NCBI GenBank assembly: GCA_964625745.1
Contig: CAZVCJ010000083.1
Location: 1 to 17,482 of the forward strand
Source of the DNA: CAZVCJ01 sp964625745
GTDB lineage: Bacteria > Chloroflexota > Anaerolineae > VGOG01
Direction: 5' to 3'
Length of the DNA stretch: 17,482 nucleotides
Of this stretch, positions 6,061-13,532 are shown in pieces. Positions within the stretch are counted from its first letter, which is position 1; each line of letters opens with the position of its first letter. The notes beneath the pieces are model-generated. The model searched no databases and was not told the DNA's origin. It saw only the letters and a program-made list of their open reading frames with translations. A program made the translations under genes and the position numbers.

Positions 6061-7193
6061 TCACAACGAAGGAAGGTACATTGTCGTCGGTCGGCTACTT
6101 GATTCTGGTTGCTCTGGCCGTGATTGGGTTGACAGTAGGCATCCTCCGCTTTGTAAATGGACTGGGAGCCACCACCAATCTGAGCGATGACTACCCGTGG
6201 GGGCTGTGGATCGTGTACGACGTGTTCTTCATCCCGGTCTCAGCCGGGGCGTTCATGATCTCTGCTATCACGCACATCTATAACAGAGAGGAGTACCACA
6301 CCATAGCGCGCCCAGTGGTACTGGCCGGTTTCTTGGGTTATCTCTTCGTCGTCGTGGTGCTGCTGATGGATCTGGCGCGTTGGCACAAGTTCTACAACAT
6401 CCTCATACCAATGTACTGGAACCTGCACTCCTTTATGTTTGAGGTCAGCATGTGCGTTACCATCTACACGGGTATACTGATTATGGAGGTGGCTCCGGCT
6501 ATCTTGGAGCGTCTCAAGTGGCAGAAGCTGCTGGGGATGATCAGGCCTCTAACGGTGCTGATAGCGGGCGCCGGGATCGTGTTGTCGTCGCTGCACCAAT
6601 CATCTCTTGGTTCGCTGTTCCTGCTTATGCCCTACAAACTCCATCCTCTGTGGTGGACGCCGCTGTTGCCCCTCATGTTCTTCACCGCCGCCGCGTTTGG
6701 CGGGCTGTCTATGGCCATCTTTGTCGCCGTGGTCAGCTTCAGGGCCTTCCGCCGTCATTTGGAGCTCGGCCTCCTCACCGACCTGGCCAAGATCGTGTCC
6801 ATCATGCTGGGCATCTACCTGGTGCTTAAGGTGGGAGACTTGCTTCTGGCGGGGGAACTCGGGTTGGTGCTCTCCGAGGGTTGGCTGAGCCTGCTGTTCC
6901 TGGCCGAGATGGTCATCGGGGTGATCGTGCCTATGATTCTCTTAGGTACGCGCAAGATGAGGGAAAGCAGCTCCGGGTTGCTCTGGGGAGCGGTGTGCGT
7001 GCTCGTGGGCCTGGCTCTAAACCGCACCAGTGTGCCCCTTCTGGCGCTGAAGGCTCCTGGCGGGGCCGCCTACTTTCCCCATTGGATGGAGTTCGCCGTC
7101 GCCGCTGCCTGCGTCGCCACCGGCGTCCTACTCTTTACCCTGGCAGCGCGTTTCCTGCCAGTATTCCCCGAACCCAAGACGGAAGCGGTCTGA
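6057..7193 (+). CDS. HybB/NrfD-like polytopic membrane subunit
   Basis: This 378-residue integral membrane protein has roughly nine or ten hydrophobic helices, close to HybB in length. Shared features include NGLGATTNLSDDYPWGLWI near the first helix, FEVSMCVTIYTGILIMEVAP, LHQSSLGSLF, KLHPLWW and AYFPHWMEF close to the end. This class exchanges electrons with the menaquinone pool for the exported Fe-S subunit. It overlaps the HybA-like gene by 4 nt, so the two are translationally coupled. The gene is complete, and a strong terminator lies about 140 bp downstream. Confidence 0.9.
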   Translation: MITTKEGTLSSVGYLILVALAVIGLTVGILRFVNGLGATTNLSDDYPWGLWIVYDVFFIPVSAGAFMISAITHIYNREEYHTIARPVVLAGFLGYLFVVVVLLMDLARWHKFYNILIPMYWNLHSFMFEVSMCVTIYTGILIMEVAPAILERLKWQKLLGMIRPLTVLIAGAGIVLSSLHQSSLGSLFLLMPYKLHPLWWTPLLPLMFFTAAAFGGLSMAIFVAVVSFRAFRRHLELGLLTDLAKIVSIMLGIYLVLKVGDLLLAGELGLVLSEGWLSLLFLAEMVIGVIVPMILLGTRKMRESSSGLLWGAVCVLVGLALNRTSVPLLALKAPGGAAYFPHWMEFAVAAACVATGVLLFTLAARFLPVFPEPKTEAV

Positions 7194-7330
7194 GGATGGG
7201 AACGAAACTGACAACCCAGTGTGACTTCCAGTGCGGGGTCTTCGTAGATCACCTTGATGGGGATGCCGGTCAGGCGGCTCCCATTTGACCTATCACCCTT
7301 GCCCCAGAGGGTTCCAGGAATCTCTACGGC

Positions 7331-7372
7331 GGAGGAACTCGACAAAAGCGTCGAGCTCCTCCCCTTTTTTAT
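7331..7372 (+). terminator. Rho-independent terminator of the binding protein/HybAB-like operon
   Basis: The stem GGAGGAACTCGAC / GTCGAGCTCCTCC (7331-7343, 7350-7362) has a single A-C mismatch and a 6-nt loop (AAAAGC). It is followed by six T residues at 7365-7370. The orientation fits plus-strand transcription only. Confidence 0.9.
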
Positions 7373-7505
7373 TGGAAAGGATGGGGTGTGGCTGCCAAGT
7401 TGTTCTCCAAGCCCAGAATGACCATTCTCATTCTGCTCAATGCCCGCACGCTGGGTCTGACCTTCGTGAAGTAGGGAACCCCTGGATTTTTTAAGGTTCC
7501 ACCTC

Positions 7506-7534
7506 TTGACAAGACGTCTAAAAGGTGGTATAAT
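7506..7534 (+). promoter_or_regulatory. Perfect consensus promoter of the metallocluster operon
   Basis: TTGACA (7506-7511), a 17-bp spacer and TATAAT (7529-7534) match consensus at all twelve positions. TGG just before the -10 adds an extended -10 element. The spacer contains the palindrome AGACGTCT (7512-7519). A promoter this strong is likely held by a repressor, and PadR is the first gene product. Confidence 0.92.
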
Positions 7535-7559
7535 CTATATGTGCAAATAGTCACTATAG
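7535..7559 (+). promoter_or_regulatory. Candidate PadR operator around the transcription start
   Basis: The imperfect inverted repeat CTATATGTG / CACTATAG (7535-7543, 7552-7559) sits directly downstream of the -10, covering the predicted start point. Binding here would block initiation. Assignment to the PadR protein encoded next is inference. Confidence 0.4.
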
Positions 7560-7590
7560 GCATAAGACATTATCCTTCAGGAGGTGAGAG

Positions 7591-7998
7591 ATGCCGCGAG
7601 GTCGTCGTCGCAGGGGGATGGGGCGTAGAGGTAGTGGTTCCTGTCCCACGCGGATATATCGTTTCATGGAGCCGTGTTTGCTCCTGCTGCTCCATCGCGG
7701 CTCCTCCCACGGCTACAGCCTGCAGGATGAGTTGAAGGAGTTCGGCTTCGCGGAAGCGCCCGTTGATCCCAGTGTGGTCTATCGCGCCCTGCGGGAGATG
7801 GAAGCCCAGGGGCTGGTGGCATCAGCCTGGGACACCGAGGGTTCAGGCCCGCCGCGACGGGTTTATCAACTGACCGCCCAGGGCAACCAATACCTGGCCC
7901 AATGGGTGGCTGACCTGCAGGAGACGGATCGAGTGCTGCACAGCTTCTTTGCCGCTTACGACAGGCACATGCGGGAGGGTGAGGGTGAGCATCATTGA
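7591..7998 (+). CDS. PadR-family transcriptional regulator
   Basis: This 135-residue winged-helix regulator has the PadR features RFMEPCLLLLLHRGSSHGYSLQDEL (helices 1-2), DPSVVYRALREMEAQGLVAS (recognition helix) and a wing with PPRRVYQLTAQG. A C-terminal helix should form the dimer arm. The first 20 residues are unusually Arg/Gly-rich (MPRGRRRRGMGRRGSGS), like the tails of several proteins encoded later in the operon. The start follows CAGGAGGTGAG. As first gene behind a perfect-consensus promoter it is probably an autorepressor of the whole operon. The effector is unknown; C18 and C29 could sense metal or redox state, but that is speculation. Confidence 0.92.
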   Translation: MPRGRRRRGMGRRGSGSCPTRIYRFMEPCLLLLLHRGSSHGYSLQDELKEFGFAEAPVDPSVVYRALREMEAQGLVASAWDTEGSGPPRRVYQLTAQGNQYLAQWVADLQETDRVLHSFFAAYDRHMREGEGEHH

Positions 7999-8731
7999 TG
8001 ATCTGATCGCCTCACTGAGGGGCGATGCGCCCTTGCGCGAGGTGCGGGTCTGCGCCTTCTGGACGGCAGTGGTGCTCGATGACGGACGCTGCGGACTGGC
8101 TTCCACTCTGCGGCCCGATGATCCCCAGTGTGCCGGTCCCGCTCCTCTGGTGCCGCGGGCAGGCCATCTGCTGGATTGCAGTGCGCTGGAGTTGGCCCAA
8201 TACGCCAGATCCGAGAGCCTCCTGGAGGCCTCGATCGGGATGGCGGCCATAAACTCCCTGATGGAGATTGACGAGAGCCGCTGTGTGGAGCTGAACGCGG
8301 GGGAGGTCATCCTGAAAGAGGGGGCAGGCAGGAGAGTGGCCATCGTGGGGCACTTCCCCTTCACCCCCCGGGTGAGGGAGGCGGCCGAGAAGCTGTGGGT
8401 GCTGGAGAAGAGGCCGGCGGAGGGAGACCTGCCCGCGGACATGGCGGCGGAGGTGCTTCCCCAGGCAGACGTGGCGGCCATCACTGGCACCTCGCTCATC
8501 AATCATACTTTTGAGGGATTGATGAAGTTGTGCCGCCCCGAAGCTCTGGTCATCGTCCTGGGCCCCACGGCGCCCCTCTCGCCTCTGCTCTTCGACTATG
8601 GGGCGGATATGATCTGCGGAACCCTGGTCGCCGACGTGGAAAACGTACTGCGGCTCATTGGCCAGGGAGCCAACTTCGGGCAGGTGAAGCGCGGCAGGGG
8701 TGTGCGATTGCTGACCATGGCCCGGACGTAA
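7985..8731 (+). CDS. DUF364 family protein (putative heavy-metal chelation)
   Basis: This 248-residue protein begins with a DUF4213-like N-terminal part (IIDDLIASL, then a strand-rich region with VLDDGRCGLA) and continues into the DUF364 domain: GRRVAIVGHFPFTPRVREAA, KRPAEGDLPADMAAEVLPQADVAAITGTSLINHTFEGLMKLC and then VLGPTAPLSPLLFDYGADMICGT. Members are described as putative heavy-metal chelation proteins and often lie next to molybdenum or iron-sulfur genes. The GTG at 7985 is chosen over a GTG at 7979 and a TTG at 7949 because GGGAGG lies 6 nt upstream of it. It overlaps the PadR gene by 14 nt, so translation is probably coupled. Its reaction, if any, is not established. Confidence 0.85.
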   Translation: MSIIDDLIASLRGDAPLREVRVCAFWTAVVLDDGRCGLASTLRPDDPQCAGPAPLVPRAGHLLDCSALELAQYARSESLLEASIGMAAINSLMEIDESRCVELNAGEVILKEGAGRRVAIVGHFPFTPRVREAAEKLWVLEKRPAEGDLPADMAAEVLPQADVAAITGTSLINHTFEGLMKLCRPEALVIVLGPTAPLSPLLFDYGADMICGTLVADVENVLRLIGQGANFGQVKRGRGVRLLTMART

Positions 8732-8776
8732 CAACAAAATGACAAAATACAGTAATGTCGAGGAAAGGAGCAAGAA

Positions 8777-9835
8777 TTGGCTGACGAACAACAGGTGCAT
8801 CGAGCGTTGCGAGGGGTAAAACACCCCGAGTCAGGCCTCAGTTTGATGGAACTGGGCATGATCAGGGACATAAGGGTGGATGATAAGCAGGTGAGGCTCA
8901 CCGTCGTTCTGCCCTTCATGAACGTGCCCATCAAGGATCAGGTCGTGAACGAAACGCGGGCGGCGGTGGAAGAGCTGTCAGAAGTAGAGGGGGTGGACGT
9001 AGAACTGGCCGAGATGACCCAGCAGGAGCGGGTGCATTTCATGGCCGCTCAGGAGAAAAGGGGTGGTTCGGCGGAGCAGTTCAATCACATCCAGCACGTC
9101 ATCGCCGTGGTGAGCGGGAAGGGCGGCGTGGGCAAGTCACTGGTGGCGGGTCTGCTGGCCGTGGCTCTCAGGCGTGAGGGGCACCAGGTGGGCGTCCTGG
9201 ACGCCGACATCACCGGCCCCAGCATCCCCAGGATGTTCTTTCCCACCCAGAGGCATCCAGATAACAGCCCCCTGGGCATCCTGCCGGTGGAGACCGAAAC
9301 GGGCATCAAGGTCATGTCCATCAACCTGCTTCTCCCCCGCGAGGACGAGGCGGTCATCTGGCGGGGGCCGCTCATCAGCACGGCCATCAAGCAGTTTTGG
9401 GGCGACGTCGTCTGGGGCAGCCTGGATTACCTGGTTGTGGACCTGCCCCCCGGCACCGCCGACGCCTCGCTGACGGTGATGCAGGCTATCCCTTTGGATG
9501 GCGTGGTGCTGGTCACTTCACCGCAGGGCCTGGCAGCTATGGTGGTCAGGAAGGCGGCTCGCATGGTCCGGACGATGGGAGTGCCCATCCTGGGAGTGGT
9601 GGAGAACATGAGCTACGTCGTCTGTCCCGACACGGGCAGGCAATTGGAGATCTTCGGGCCTAGCAAGGCCGAGACGATGACGGCTCAATTGGGCGTGCCT
9701 CTCCTGGGACGACTGCCCATTGATCCCCAGATCGCCCAGCTCTGCGACGAGGGGCGGATCGAGGAGTATCAGTCCGAGGCCTTCGCCGCCATCGCCCATC
9801 GGCTGGCGGAGACTGCTCCTCAGCCGAGTCGTTAG
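8777..9835 (+). CDS. Mrp/NBP35 family Fe-S carrier ATPase
   Basis: This 352-residue protein has an N-terminal MIP18/DUF59 domain (about 5-85, HPESGLSLMELGMIRDI) followed by a deviant-Walker P-loop ATPase: GKGGVGKS (114-121), DADITGPSIPRMF, LVVDLPPGTADASLT and VENMSYVVCPDTG. Mrp proteins bind a [4Fe-4S] cluster at a dimer interface and deliver clusters to apo-proteins. Here the usual C-x-x-C reads CPDT (C283 without a second cysteine), so cluster binding may be altered. The start is the TTG at 8777, 6 nt after AGGAAAGGAG; no better upstream start is seen. It lies 45 bp after the DUF364 gene in the same operon. Confidence 0.93.
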   Translation: MADEQQVHRALRGVKHPESGLSLMELGMIRDIRVDDKQVRLTVVLPFMNVPIKDQVVNETRAAVEELSEVEGVDVELAEMTQQERVHFMAAQEKRGGSAEQFNHIQHVIAVVSGKGGVGKSLVAGLLAVALRREGHQVGVLDADITGPSIPRMFFPTQRHPDNSPLGILPVETETGIKVMSINLLLPREDEAVIWRGPLISTAIKQFWGDVVWGSLDYLVVDLPPGTADASLTVMQAIPLDGVVLVTSPQGLAAMVVRKAARMVRTMGVPILGVVENMSYVVCPDTGRQLEIFGPSKAETMTAQLGVPLLGRLPIDPQIAQLCDEGRIEEYQSEAFAAIAHRLAETAPQPSR

Positions 9836-9890
9836 CGGTTCTTCCAACCCTGATCAGATGGGAAATATCAACGCAATGGAGGTGAGATCA

Positions 9891-10109
9891 ATGTTCCAAC
9901 GATTATTCGGTCGAGGAGGCGGACGTGGTGGAGGGCGCGGCCTGGGACGCGGCGGGGGGCGGGGCCGCATGGGCGGCACCAAGGCTGGTGCGGGGCCCGA
10001 CGGCTACTGCCTCTGCCCCAACTGTGGACATAAGGCGCCACATCAGGTGGGTGTGCCCTGCTATGAAATGAGCTGCCCCAAGTGTGGTACCAACATGGTG
10101 AGGGAGTAA
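9891..10109 (+). CDS. Gly/Arg-rich small protein with zinc-ribbon-like cysteines
   Basis: This 72-residue protein has two parts. Residues 7-27 are almost entirely glycine and arginine, in GRGGG-type repeats. Residues 38-72 hold six cysteines (C40, C42, C45, C57, C62, C65) in two knuckles, CPNCGHKAPHQ and CPKCGTNM, which fits a rubredoxin- or zinc-ribbon-like site. Similar small proteins occur beside Mrp/MinD/NifX genes in anaerobes as far as I recall, but no function is established. The ATG at 9891 follows GGAGGTGA; the longer open frame upstream lacks a suitable site. It is 3 bp from the next gene. Confidence 0.85.
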   Translation: MFQRLFGRGGGRGGGRGLGRGGGRGRMGGTKAGAGPDGYCLCPNCGHKAPHQVGVPCYEMSCPKCGTNMVRE

Positions 10110-10112
10110 GTC

Positions 10113-11006
10113 ATGATCATCACTGTAGCCAGCGGCAAGGGAGGGACAGGCAAAACCACCGTTGCGGTGAACCTGGCGCTGACGATAGCGGCGGATCAAT
10201 CCGTTCATCCTGCGAATCCGCTGTTCTTAGACTGCGACGTGGAGGCACCCAACGCCCACCTCTTCCTCAACCCCACCATCGAACGCCGGGGGGAGGTGGG
10301 GGTGCTCATCCCGGAGGTGGACTATGATAAGTGCACCTTTTGCGGACGCTGCGCGGAGGTCTGCGCCTACCACGTCCTCGCTGTAGTGAGCCAGAAAGTG
10401 CTCATCTTCCCCGAGCTGTGCCACGGGTGTGGCAGTTGTAGCCTGAACTGCCCCGAAGAGGCCATTCGCGAAGTGCTGTACGTGACGGGCGTCATCGAGG
10501 AAGGACAGGCCGGGGGTATCCGGTTCGCTCACGGCATTTTGAACATCGGCCAGGCCATGGCGGTGCCCGTCATCCGCGAGTTAAAGAAACTCGTCGGAAA
10601 GGCGGATTTGCGTTCGTACTCCGTCGTCATACTGGACGCCTCGCCGGGCACCTCCTGTCCGGTGGTGGAGGCAATGCGCGAGGCCGACTTCGTGTTGATG
10701 GTCACCGAGCCTACCCCCTTCGGCCTGCATGATCTGAAGCTGGCAGTGGAGGTAGCCCGCGATGAGTTGGGGCTACCCGTGGGTGTGGTGATCAACCGCG
10801 ATGGGATAGGTGACGAAGGAGTGGACGAATACTGCGCCGCCGAGGGCATCCCCGTCCTGATGCGCATCCCCTTCGACCGCCGCATCGCCGAGGTCTACTC
10901 CGAAGGTGGGCTGGTCATCGAGGCCCTGCCGGAGTACCGAGCCGAATTCACGCAACTGTATCTTCGAATCGCAGATCAGATCAGCGGGAATACCAAGGAG
11001 GAGTAA
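10113..11006 (+). CDS. MinD-superfamily ATPase with inserted 2x[4Fe-4S] ferredoxin domain (1)
   Basis: This 297-residue P-loop ATPase has a deviant Walker A motif, GKGGTGKTT (8-16), with the signature lysine K9. LFLDCDVEAPN is the switch region, and VVILDASPGTSCPVVEAM and LMVTEPTPFGLHDL follow. A ferredoxin domain is inserted at about 70-120, with cysteines C74/77/80/84 and C103/106/109/113. Proteins of this type form part of the ORP (orange protein) system of sulfate reducers and of related Fe-S operons. The start at 10113 uses the GGGAG that overlaps the end of the preceding gene. A second copy of the family is encoded at 12314, suggesting a heterodimer. Confidence 0.93.
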   Translation: MIITVASGKGGTGKTTVAVNLALTIAADQSVHPANPLFLDCDVEAPNAHLFLNPTIERRGEVGVLIPEVDYDKCTFCGRCAEVCAYHVLAVVSQKVLIFPELCHGCGSCSLNCPEEAIREVLYVTGVIEEGQAGGIRFAHGILNIGQAMAVPVIRELKKLVGKADLRSYSVVILDASPGTSCPVVEAMREADFVLMVTEPTPFGLHDLKLAVEVARDELGLPVGVVINRDGIGDEGVDEYCAAEGIPVLMRIPFDRRIAEVYSEGGLVIEALPEYRAEFTQLYLRIADQISGNTKEE

Positions 11007-11010
11007 AAAC

Positions 11011-12048
11011 GTGAAAGCTGCAGCGCCAACGCTGGTCAGTTTTGCTGTGACCAGGGAATGTAATCTAAAGTGCAAGCACTGCTACAGTCAGTCAATAGAC
11101 TCGCCTCATCCTCAGGAACTGAACACTGCCGAAGCTAAGCGGCTGATCAGCCAAATCGCCGAGGCTGGAGCACACCTTCTCATCCTGGACGGAGGCGAAC
11201 CGTTGATGCGTCCTGACGTTTTTGACCTGGTGCGTCACTCCCGGAGCGTGGGTCTGACTACCGTGATGGGCACAAACGGCACTCTCATCACTACTGAGGT
11301 AGCAGCAAAGCTGGTCGAGGCCGGCATCCAGGCCTTGGCCATCAGCCTGGACGGGGCCGATAAAGAAACGCATGACGCCTTCCGGGGTGTGGAGGGGGTT
11401 TGGGAGCAGATGCTACGAGGCGTTGAGAACGTCCGCCAGGCAGGCATTCCCTTTCAGATTGCGCCCACCTTGCGCCATGAGCGTTGGGGGCAGTGGGGAG
11501 CCATCGCTGATAAAGCGAAGGAATGGGGAGCCACGGCCGTGGAGGTCTTCGACTACGTCTCCGTGGGACGAGGAGAGGAGAATCCCGAATTTGAGATGAC
11601 GGTCGAGGAAAGGCGCGCCTTTGTACGGGAATACATCGCTCGCCAACGGGCCGACGACGTGATGGTCTACCGCTGTGTCGCTCTCCCCCAGTTGTGGGTA
11701 GAGGTGGAGAAGACTGTGCCCGAGGAAGAGGTGCTGATGAAGTTCGTCCGCAGTTGCTGCGCTGCTGGAATACGATATTGCTGCGTTCTGTACGAGGGCA
11801 CGGTCTATCCGTGCATGGTACTTCAGGAAAAGGCCGGAGATGTGCGCGAGCAGAGCTTTTTGGATATCTGGCAGAACTCAGAGGTCTTTCAAGTTCTGCG
11901 AGATAGGGACAGGCTGGAGGGGAAATGTGGGCGTTGTGATTACCGCTACGTTTGCGGTGGCGCCCGCTGTAGAGTTTATGCCAGGACAGGCTCCCTCACC
12001 GCTGAGGACGAAAGCTGCTGGTTTACGGAGGAGGAGTTGAAGCGATGA
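11011..12048 (+). CDS. Radical SAM/SPASM domain enzyme
   Basis: This 345-residue enzyme has the radical SAM motif C17-x3-C21-x2-C24 (CNLKCKHCYSQ) and a GGEP motif (DGGEPLMRPDVF). A cysteine-rich SPASM-type C terminus includes CCAAGIRYCCVLYEGTVYPC, C306/C309/C315/C320 and C336. The CGRCDYRYVCGGARCR ending resembles the NirJ/AhbC/AhbD and PqqE-like branch, which acts on tetrapyrroles or on peptides. The substrate cannot be assigned. The GTG at 11011 follows AAGGAGGAG, which covers the end of the preceding gene 4 bp away. Its stop overlaps the start of the small PCP-reductase-like gene (ATGA). It lies between two ferredoxin-MinD ATPases, which suggests a role in making or loading a metal cofactor. 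Confidence 0.92.
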   Translation: MKAAAPTLVSFAVTRECNLKCKHCYSQSIDSPHPQELNTAEAKRLISQIAEAGAHLLILDGGEPLMRPDVFDLVRHSRSVGLTTVMGTNGTLITTEVAAKLVEAGIQALAISLDGADKETHDAFRGVEGVWEQMLRGVENVRQAGIPFQIAPTLRHERWGQWGAIADKAKEWGATAVEVFDYVSVGRGEENPEFEMTVEERRAFVREYIARQRADDVMVYRCVALPQLWVEVEKTVPEEEVLMKFVRSCCAAGIRYCCVLYEGTVYPCMVLQEKAGDVREQSFLDIWQNSEVFQVLRDRDRLEGKCGRCDYRYVCGGARCRVYARTGSLTAEDESCWFTEEELKR

Positions 12049-12317
12049 AAAGCATGCCCTGGGATGAGGATCTCTGGCGGCGATTGAAGGATGCCATCTC
12101 GCCCATGCCGCCCTTTGTGCGCCAGCGAGCGCTCAAGACCATCATTGAGGCCAGTGAAACGTTGGCTCGAGAAAGAGGTTCGGAAGTGGTTCAAGAGGGA
12201 GACCTGGTCCAGGCAGCGAGAACGAAGACCCCAGCTCTCACCCGCCGGCGAATGCTCGACGCCCTGGCTGAGATGGGGATGAGGGTTGAAGTGGCAGAGA
12301 AAGAGGCGAAGCCATGA
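12045..12317 (+). CDS. PCP-reductase-like small helical protein
   Basis: This 90-residue protein has the pattern of the domain at the C terminus of light-independent protochlorophyllide reductase subunit B (PCP_red family): W at the start, RLKDAI, PPFVRQRALKTIIEASETLARERG and then VVQEGDLVQAARTK. In that enzyme the domain helps close the substrate site. Stand-alone versions are seen beside nitrogenase-like and Fe-S genes. It overlaps both neighbours by 4 nt (ATGA at each end), so it is made in step with the radical SAM enzyme and with MinD ATPase 2. A partner or substrate-gate role for the radical SAM enzyme is a reasonable guess. Confidence 0.8.
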   Translation: MKSMPWDEDLWRRLKDAISPMPPFVRQRALKTIIEASETLARERGSEVVQEGDLVQAARTKTPALTRRRMLDALAEMGMRVEVAEKEAKP

Positions 12318-13255
12318 AACAGTTCGCGATTCTGAGTGGTAAAGGGGGCACCGGCAAGACGACAGTTGCAGCGGCGCTGGCCCATCTGGCCTCGCAGGAA
12401 GCCTCCATCGTGCTGGCCGACGCCGATGTTGATGCTGCCAACCTGGAGCTGGTGCTGTCACCTCAGATCCAGGAGGAAAGCGAGTTCGCAGGCGGCGAGG
12501 TAGCGGTCATTGACGCGGAACTGTGCACGGCCTGCGACGTCTGCGCCGAAGTCTGCCGCTTTGAGGCCATCATTCCCGGCGATGAGACATACGCAGTGGA
12601 CGAGATAGGCTGCGAGGGCTGCGCTTCCTGCAGCTATGCCTGCCCAATGGAAGCCATCGAGATGCAGGAGCGGCTGGATGGGCGATGGTTCCGCTCTCAG
12701 GCCCGCTACGGCCCGCTCTTCCACGCTCATCTCTTCGCCGCGAGAGAGAACTCAGGCAAGCTGGTGACGCTGGTCAAGAGCCGGGCGCGCCTGCTCGCCA
12801 CAGAGGAGAACGCCGACTACCTGCTGGTGGACGGCCCGCCGGGCATCGGCTGCCCCGTCATCGCTGCCATCTCAGGCGCGGACCTGACTCTCCTGGTCAC
12901 CGAACCCACGGTGGCCGGGGCGCACGACCTGGAGCGTATCCTGGGCATGGCCCGGCACTTCGGCGTCCAGGCTGTGGTCTGCATCAACAAGTACGACCTG
13001 AACCCCGCCAAGACCGAGGAGATCGCCTCCTGGTGCGCGGAGCGGGGTGTGCCGGTAGTGGGGCGGATCCCCTTTGACCAGGATGTTACGCGGGCCATGG
13101 TACAGGGGGAGCCTATCACCGAGTACTCCGATGGCCCGGTGGCCAAGGAGTTGCGGCGGATTTGGGCTCGACTGAAGGCAGGGTTTGGAGAGAACGACAG
13201 GAGAGCCTTTCATGATGTTGAATTGGAAGGAGGTGAACAAGATGCCAGCTTTTGA
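12314..13255 (+). CDS. MinD-superfamily ATPase with inserted 2x[4Fe-4S] ferredoxin domain (2)
   Basis: This 313-residue paralogue of the protein encoded at 10113 has the deviant Walker A motif GKGGTGKTT (9-17), LADADVDAANLELVL, LLVDGPPGIGCPVIAAI and LLVTEPTVAGAHDLERI. The ferredoxin insert carries C71/74/77/81 and C100/103/106/110. It differs from the first copy mainly in its longer region after the insert (MQERLDGRWFRSQARYGPLFHAHL) and in its C terminus. In ORP-type systems two such ATPases are encoded together and are thought to work as a pair. The start overlaps the stop of the PCP-reductase-like gene, and the end overlaps the DUF5320 gene by 14 nt. Confidence 0.93.
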   Translation: MKQFAILSGKGGTGKTTVAAALAHLASQEASIVLADADVDAANLELVLSPQIQEESEFAGGEVAVIDAELCTACDVCAEVCRFEAIIPGDETYAVDEIGCEGCASCSYACPMEAIEMQERLDGRWFRSQARYGPLFHAHLFAARENSGKLVTLVKSRARLLATEENADYLLVDGPPGIGCPVIAAISGADLTLLVTEPTVAGAHDLERILGMARHFGVQAVVCINKYDLNPAKTEEIASWCAERGVPVVGRIPFDQDVTRAMVQGEPITEYSDGPVAKELRRIWARLKAGFGENDRRAFHDVELEGGEQDASF

Positions 13256-13466
13256 TGGAACCGGACCCAGGGGGCTGGGTCCCATGACTGGACGCGGGGA
13301 AGGGTACTGCGCCGTAGCGTTCCCTCCGCCTGGGACGGGGAGGGCTCCTTACGGATACGCGGGACTGGTGGGCACGCCGGTGCGGCCTGCCCTGGGCCTG
13401 CGTCGGGGAATGCGTTTCGTTCGCGGCAGGGGCCGGGGACGAGGACGAGGCCGACGCAACTGGTAG
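13242..13466 (+). CDS. DUF5320-type small protein (1), Arg/Gly tail
   Basis: This 74-residue protein opens with the family signature (FDGTGPRGLGPMTGRGEGYC) and ends in a run of alternating Gly and Arg (RGRGRGRGRGRRNW), with no coiled coil. The ATG at 13242 follows GGAAGGAGGTGA inside the end of MinD ATPase 2. Proteins of this family accompany Mrp, MinD-type ATPases and NifX-like proteins in anaerobes; their role is not established. The paralogue at 13533 shares the signature but has a different tail. Confidence 0.82.
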   Translation: MPAFDGTGPRGLGPMTGRGEGYCAVAFPPPGTGRAPYGYAGLVGTPVRPALGLRRGMRFVRGRGRGRGRGRRNW

Positions 13467-13532
13467 AGGCAGCGTGCATCCTGCCCAGCAGTTGAAACGC
13501 AAATCATTTCGCAAAGAGAGGAGGTGACTGAG

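Larger units (their letters stand above)
7194..7590. other. Intergenic region: terminator, inverted repeats and the PadR promoter
   Basis: No convincing gene is present in these 397 bp. The left part contains a codon-like stretch on the minus strand (about 7200-7330, including GIPIKVIYEDPALEVTLGC) that has no start or terminator of its own and may be a decayed fragment. The middle holds the operon terminator (7331-7372), an inverted repeat AGAATG-AC-CATTCT (7415-7428) and GGAACC/GGTTCC (7475-7500). The right end carries a perfect promoter and a candidate operator in front of the PadR gene. Confidence 0.7.

Noticed and set aside
7398..7470. Plus-strand frame reading KPRMTILILLNARTLGLTFVK before a stop
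   Set aside because: It is short, follows a terminator and has no start site; it may be chance or a remnant, but nothing supports a gene.
10906..11010. Earlier start for the radical SAM enzyme inside the preceding MinD gene
   Set aside because: It would overlap the ATPase gene by about 100 nt. The GTG at 11011 has an excellent AAGGAGGAG, and the motif CNLKCKHC is at the usual distance from it.
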